From positions 1,444,001 through 1,508,000 of the forward strand of contig NZ_WTYW01000001.1 in NCBI RefSeq assembly GCF_009827635.1: a DNA stretch of 64,000 nucleotides, in the 5' to 3' direction. The notes below the pieces were generated by a model, which was not told where the DNA came from, made no database searches, and was given only the letters and a program-made list of their open reading frames with translations. Made by a program: the position numbers and the translations under genes. This DNA comes from Parapontixanthobacter aurantiacus (lineage in GTDB: Bacteria; Pseudomonadota; Alphaproteobacteria; Sphingomonadales; Sphingomonadaceae). Shown one piece after another: positions 59,983-64,000 of this stretch; position 1 is the first letter of the stretch, and each line of letters opens with the position of its first letter.

Positions 59983-62508
59983 ATGAAACGCTGGTCCAAT
60001 CGCCCTTGGCTATGTCTTGGTGCGAGTGCCACTCTCGCCGGCTGCGCAATGGCCAACGCTCCCCCGCAAACAGCGCAATCGGCTGGGGAAACGGAACGCG
60101 AAGGTGCTCTTGGTGTTGCCCGTCCTGAGATCTGGCCTGCTTACGAATATCCCGTACCTCAGCAGCCTGACGATGAAGCCCGAATTGCCGACCTGCTGGC
60201 CCGCATGACGCTGGAAGAAAAGATCGGACAGCTGGTCCAGGCCGACCTATGCTGCGTTACTCCCGAAGACGTAAAGAACTACAATCTCGGCTCAATCTTG
60301 GTCGGCGGCAATAGCGGTCCCAACGGAAACGATCTCTCCCCTGCCCCGGACTGGCTGGAGGCAGCCGACGAATTCTACGAAGCGTCGGTCGACAAGGCCG
60401 ACGGTGGAGTAGGCATTCCCATCGTGTGGGGGACCGATGCGGTTCATGGCCATTCGAATATAATCGGCGCGACGATCTTTCCTCATAACATTGGCCTCGG
60501 CGCCGCGCGCGATGTCGATCTTATCGAAAAAATCGGGGCGGTGACTGCCAAGGAAATCCGGGTAACTGGTCAGGAATGGACCTTCGCCCCGACTGTTGCC
60601 GTCCCGCAGGATTTCCGCTGGGGTCGCGCCTATGAAGGCTATTCGTCGAACCCCGAACTCGTCGCGTCCTATGTCGGCGCGATGGTGCGCGGTCTGCAGG
60701 GCCCGCCCAGCAATGACGACCTTCTCTCAGGACCTTATGTCATCGCTTCGACCAAACACTTTCTGGCCGATGGCGGGACTGACAACGGCATCGATCAGGG
60801 CGACAGCTCGATTAGCGAAGAAGAACTGCGCGACATCCACGGCTTGCCCTATGGTCCGGCAATCGCCGAGGGCGTGTCCACCGTGATGGTCAGCTTCTCA
60901 AGCTGGCAGGGCAAGAAAATGACGGGCAACAAATCGCTCGTAACCGGTGTGCTCAAGGACCGGATGGATTTCGGTGGTTTTGTTGTCTCTGACTGGAATG
61001 CGCATGGTCAGGTTGCAGGCTGCACCAACGAAAGCTGCCCGCAGGCTTTGATGGCCGGGATCGACATGTACATGGCTCCCGATACGTGGAAACCGATCTA
61101 CGAGGATCTGCTTTCGCGGGCCAAAGCCGGCACCATTCCCATGGAGCGGATCGATGATGCGGTAACCCAAATTTTGCGCGTTAAGGGTCGTCTCGGTCTA
61201 TTCGAGGCAGGCAAACCTTCCGATCGCCCCTATTCCGGCGAATACGAACTTCTCGGCGCGCCAGAGCATCGTGCAGTGGCGCGCGAGGCGGTTCGCAAGT
61301 CGCTCGTGCTGCTGAAGAACGACGGCATTCTTCCGCTCGCACCGGGTGGGCGCCTTCTTGTTGCAGGACAAGGTGCTGACGATATCGCTCGCCAGTCGGG
61401 CGGCTGGACGCTCACTTGGCAGGGCACCGGCGTGGACAACAGTCACTTTCCTGGTGCGACTTCGATCTTCGATGGTCTGGCGCAAGCGGTGAGATCTTCA
61501 GGCGGTAGCGCCGAGCTTTCGCCCGATGGAAGTTTCTCAACACGACCTGACGCCGCTGTCGTCGTCTTCGGAGAGACGCCTTACGCCGAGTTTCAAGGCG
61601 ACCGCGCCGCCCTCGTTCTCGACCCCGAATTGACGTCGCCTTTCCAAACCATCGAGCGTTTGAAAGCGCAGGACATTCCGGTCGTCGCAGTCATGATTAC
61701 GGGGCGACCACTCTACGCCAATCCGGCTCTCAACTCTGCCGATGCTTTCGTGGTTGCCTGGCTGCCGGGCAGCGAGGGCGGCGGGATCGCCGACGTGCTC
61801 GTAGGCGACGCGGCAGGCAAACCCCGCTTCGACTTCACCGGGAAACTCCCGGCGGCGTGGCCGATGGCAATGCAAATGAGCGAGGGCACGCTGTACGATT
61901 ATGGCTACGGCTTGTCCTACACATCTCCCACGACGCAATGGTCGGAGCTGCCAGAAGTCGATGCAAGCGCGCTCGCAGGGGACAGTCGCCTCTGGTTCAA
62001 CGCGGGCTCGCCTGCTGCTCGATGGTCGCTGCTGGTAAGTGGTCAGACGCCGGGTGATCAAACTCGGATCACGACTGTCCCCGCCGAAGCGCTTGGCGGA
62101 CGGGCGAGCGTTACCGCCGAGAATTACCTCGTGCAGGAAGGTGCGCGACGCTTCGCGATCGACGGCGGTTTATCGAGCGTACAGTTGCGTAATTTTGAAC
62201 CTGTAAACATTGATCGTGAAACCAATGCGGACATACTTTTGCTCGTCACTATGAAGGTCTGGGATGCTCCCGACAGCGCCCGCCTCGGAGCGATCGGACC
62301 CGACAATGAAGGTTTCACCAATTTTGAATTGGCGGAAACCGACGATTTCGTTCGCTACGGCATTCCGCTCAAGTGCCTCCGATCGAAGGGAGCGGATGTT
62401 ACCTCGCTGACCCAACCCTTCGTACTGGAAACGGAGGGTGCTACCGATTTCGCGATTGGTGAGGTTCGGTTGGGGACCGACGCGGAGGTAACCCTGCCCT
62501 GTGATTGA
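59983..62508 (+). CDS. GH3 exo-1,3/1,4-beta-glucosidase lipoprotein with C-terminal carbohydrate-binding-like domain
   Basis: The 841-residue lipoprotein (lipobox ATLAGC) belongs to the plant-ExoI/ExoP group of GH3. It has WGTDAVHGHSN, QEWTFAPTVAVPQD, a nucleophile at D337 (GGFVVSDWNAHGQV) and a C-terminal beta-sandwich after about 640 as seen in marine ExoP. It cleaves beta-glucans from the non-reducing end at the envelope. The two cysteines in ADLCCVT and others in the barrel may form disulfides. It has its own promoter and operator. Confidence 0.9.
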   Translation: MKRWSNRPWLCLGASATLAGCAMANAPPQTAQSAGETEREGALGVARPEIWPAYEYPVPQQPDDEARIADLLARMTLEEKIGQLVQADLCCVTPEDVKNYNLGSILVGGNSGPNGNDLSPAPDWLEAADEFYEASVDKADGGVGIPIVWGTDAVHGHSNIIGATIFPHNIGLGAARDVDLIEKIGAVTAKEIRVTGQEWTFAPTVAVPQDFRWGRAYEGYSSNPELVASYVGAMVRGLQGPPSNDDLLSGPYVIASTKHFLADGGTDNGIDQGDSSISEEELRDIHGLPYGPAIAEGVSTVMVSFSSWQGKKMTGNKSLVTGVLKDRMDFGGFVVSDWNAHGQVAGCTNESCPQALMAGIDMYMAPDTWKPIYEDLLSRAKAGTIPMERIDDAVTQILRVKGRLGLFEAGKPSDRPYSGEYELLGAPEHRAVAREAVRKSLVLLKNDGILPLAPGGRLLVAGQGADDIARQSGGWTLTWQGTGVDNSHFPGATSIFDGLAQAVRSSGGSAELSPDGSFSTRPDAAVVVFGETPYAEFQGDRAALVLDPELTSPFQTIERLKAQDIPVVAVMITGRPLYANPALNSADAFVVAWLPGSEGGGIADVLVGDAAGKPRFDFTGKLPAAWPMAMQMSEGTLYDYGYGLSYTSPTTQWSELPEVDASALAGDSRLWFNAGSPAARWSLLVSGQTPGDQTRITTVPAEALGGRASVTAENYLVQEGARRFAIDGGLSSVQLRNFEPVNIDRETNADILLLVTMKVWDAPDSARLGAIGPDNEGFTNFELAETDDFVRYGIPLKCLRSKGADVTSLTQPFVLETEGATDFAIGEVRLGTDAEVTLPCD

Positions 62509-62708
62509 ACGAGGGCGACGCGTGGCAAGTCAAGGAAACTCTATGTTCCAGGCTGAGGGTATTTGAAGCTCCGGATGGTCGATGCCTGCGACGTATGTCT
62601 GCGCCAGATTGGCCAGACATCGAGTATTAGGAAGCCAGGTTGGACATTCGAGTGTCATCAGGCGCTAAGATGAAACTTTGCATGACCGTTTCTATGGGAG
62701 AGAGAATA

Positions 62709-63743
62709 ATGAAAACCTTGGGTTTCACGTCGGCGCTAGCCTTGTGTCTCGCGACCGTGACTGCGCCGTTGTCGGCACAAGAAAGTCACTCTGATGCCGT
62801 AGAAAATCATTCGTTGCCGGTCGGCTCCTGCATCAATCTAGGCAATACGCTCGAGCCCGAGACCGAAGGAGCTTGGGGCGGCGCGCGAGCAACAAAATCC
62901 GACTTCGAACGTATCGCAGCAGCGGGTTTCGAGACGGTGCGCATACCGGTGCGTTGGCACAACAAGTCGAGCAGCAAAGCACCTTATACCGTGGACGAGG
63001 CCTGGATGGACCGCGTTCAGCAGATCGTCGACTGGGCGCTGGCTGCCGACCTCGACGTCATTCTGAACAGCCACCACTTCGATCCCATTCATGAGACGCC
63101 GCTTGCGGTGGCAGAGTGGCACGGCGGAGTATGGGCACAAATTGCCGAACGCTTCTCAGGTTATCCCGAGGACAGCTTGTGGTTCGAACTCGAGAACGAA
63201 CCGCACAAGAATTTTGACCATTCGAACTTGCTCCAAACTCTCAGGCCTTCCTACGAAGCAGTGCGGGCAATCCATCCGACGCGGGCGGTCATCATCGGTG
63301 GAGAAAACTGGAGCGGTATCAATTCGCTAGCTAACCTGCCCCTCTTCGACGATCCGAACGTGCATCCGACATTTCATTATTACGACCCCTTCCTTTACAC
63401 GCATCAGGGGGCAAGCTGGACCGCGCCCGACATCCCACCGGTAGGGCGCGATTTTCCGACGCATGAGGATGCCGCGCAGTTAGCCAAGGATGTCCTCGCA
63501 GTCGAAGCATATAAGGCTCGCACCGGGAAAACTCCGTTCATGGGCGAGGTCGGCGCCTACGACGCAAATATTTCTTTGGAAGACCGGGTAGCCTATCATC
63601 GGACAATCACAGATGCTTTCGCCCCGACCGGAATTGGCATCTGCGTTTGGGCGTACGCCAACACCTTTCCGTTCTACGACAAGGAAGAGAAACGGTGGCT
63701 GCCCGGAATGCTCGGCGCGCTCGGGCTCGAAGAATCTGAATGA
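62709..63743 (+). CDS. GH5-family endoglucanase (cellulase/xyloglucanase), secreted
   Basis: The 344-residue protein has a signal peptide (cleavage near LSAQ) and a GH5 barrel. The N-terminal SCINLGNTLEPETEGAWGG and FETVRIPVRWHN precede the acid/base E164 in ELENEPHK and the nucleophile E280 in PFMGEVGAY. The ATG at 62709 follows GGGAGAGAATA. The enzyme would cut internal beta-1,4-glucan bonds, feeding oligosaccharides to the GH3 and GH31 enzymes. It is read in the same direction as the preceding GH3 gene, 200 bases away, a region where I see no other gene. Confidence 0.88.
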   Translation: MKTLGFTSALALCLATVTAPLSAQESHSDAVENHSLPVGSCINLGNTLEPETEGAWGGARATKSDFERIAAAGFETVRIPVRWHNKSSSKAPYTVDEAWMDRVQQIVDWALAADLDVILNSHHFDPIHETPLAVAEWHGGVWAQIAERFSGYPEDSLWFELENEPHKNFDHSNLLQTLRPSYEAVRAIHPTRAVIIGGENWSGINSLANLPLFDDPNVHPTFHYYDPFLYTHQGASWTAPDIPPVGRDFPTHEDAAQLAKDVLAVEAYKARTGKTPFMGEVGAYDANISLEDRVAYHRTITDAFAPTGIGICVWAYANTFPFYDKEEKRWLPGMLGALGLEESE

Positions 63744-63755
63744 CTTGAGCTGCGG

Positions 63756-64000
63756 TCAGGGTTGTGAATAGACGTACGGTCCGACGACCAGCCCGGTGAA
63801 AAGCCCAGCATGGACTGATGCCAGCGGCTCGACATTGATCTGACCGCCGAGGTTCCGCCAGTCGCTAGTACCGGCGATCCGCCAGAAAGCTCGAGCCTCT
63901 CCGGCGCGAATGGCCAATTTGAGTTCTATCGGCTCGTCAGTCACTAAAGGCTGCTCGGCGAGCAATTCACCGCGCTGATCTTGCGCGCCGTCGGTTCTCA
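63756..64000 (-). CDS. C-terminus of a probable GH43-family glycosidase (partial)
   Basis: The frame enters from the right edge and ends at TGA (63758-63756), giving about 80 residues. The tail (IELKLAIRAGEARAFWRI, then LASVHAGLFTGLVVGPYV) resembles the C-terminal beta-sandwich of GH43 beta-xylosidases and arabinofuranosidases, which ends in a HAGFFTG-x3-G-x-Y pattern. It would add xylose- or arabinose-releasing activity to the locus. The catalytic domain lies beyond the window, so this is tentative. Confidence 0.45.
   Translation of the reverse strand, partial: RTDGAQDQRGELLAEQPLVTDEPIELKLAIRAGEARAFWRIAGTSDWRNLGGQINVEPLASVHAGLFTGLVVGPYVYSQP

Overview
The window is chromosomal DNA of a GC-rich alphaproteobacterium, most likely of the order Sphingomonadales (Erythrobacteraceae or Sphingomonadaceae). 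The reasons are the hemD-hemC/tsaD-gpsA neighbourhood with a mitofilin-like gene beside hemD, a PEPxxWA-type C-terminal sorting signal, many 4-base stop/start overlaps, and families common in this order. Genes are densely packed, and no stretch over 300 bases lacks a gene. I see no rRNA, tRNA, CRISPR array, insertion sequence or prophage. The first and last genes are cut by the window edges.

Layout. 1-6.4 kb: housekeeping genes (end of a ubiquinone hydroxylase, Mic60-like protein, hemD, hemC, then tsaD, gpsA and a polysaccharide flippase). 6.4-10.9 kb: envelope and signalling genes (VWA lipoprotein, OmpA-like protein, a 32-residue membrane peptide, a helix-hairpin-helix protein, a single-domain response regulator and an orphan lasso-peptide B2-like protein). 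11-14.1 kb: glutaryl-CoA dehydrogenase, maleylacetoacetate isomerase and a fumarylacetoacetase-family hydrolase. 14.1-21.3 kb: exopolysaccharide genes (glycosyltransferase and acetyltransferase on the plus strand; O-antigen ligase, Wza, Wzc and a TPR protein as a coupled minus-strand operon). 21.3-28.3 kb: acyl-CoA metabolism, including a degenerate alpha/beta-hydrolase fused to a flavin reductase whose reading frame lacks a canonical start codon, then a sterol-desaturase-like protein and an unknown protein. 28.4-32.1 kb: a Crp/Fnr regulator, a GntA-like haem N-hydroxylase with its DUF1989 partner, hemerythrin and a PEP-CTERM protein, with two good terminators.

32.2-41 kb: a tripartite RND efflux system, convergent with a copA-copB copper-resistance pair rich in Met-Asp-His repeats. 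41.1-48.4 kb: a membrane protein fused to a spermidine-synthase-like domain, a PaoABC-type periplasmic molybdenum aldehyde dehydrogenase, and an exported dienelactone hydrolase. 48.7-64 kb: a sugar region with a sulfotransferase, a ROK kinase, an exported Gfo/Idh oxidoreductase, an MFS transporter, a ManD-type dehydratase, a PA14-containing GH31 alpha-xylosidase, two GH3 beta-glucosidases, a GH5 endoglucanase and the C-terminus of a probable GH43 enzyme.

The sugar region looks like a xyloglucan or mixed beta-glucan utilisation locus. Three copies of a TGnTAGCGCT-type palindrome, very close to the XylR operator of Caulobacter, lie upstream of the transporter, manD and a GH3 gene, which suggests one LacI-type xylose or oligosaccharide regulon. 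No clearly new multi-gene system stands out. The best leads are this regulon, the start-codon-less hydrolase/flavin-reductase fusion, the orphan lasso B2-like gene coupled to a response regulator, and the GntA-DUF1989 pair.
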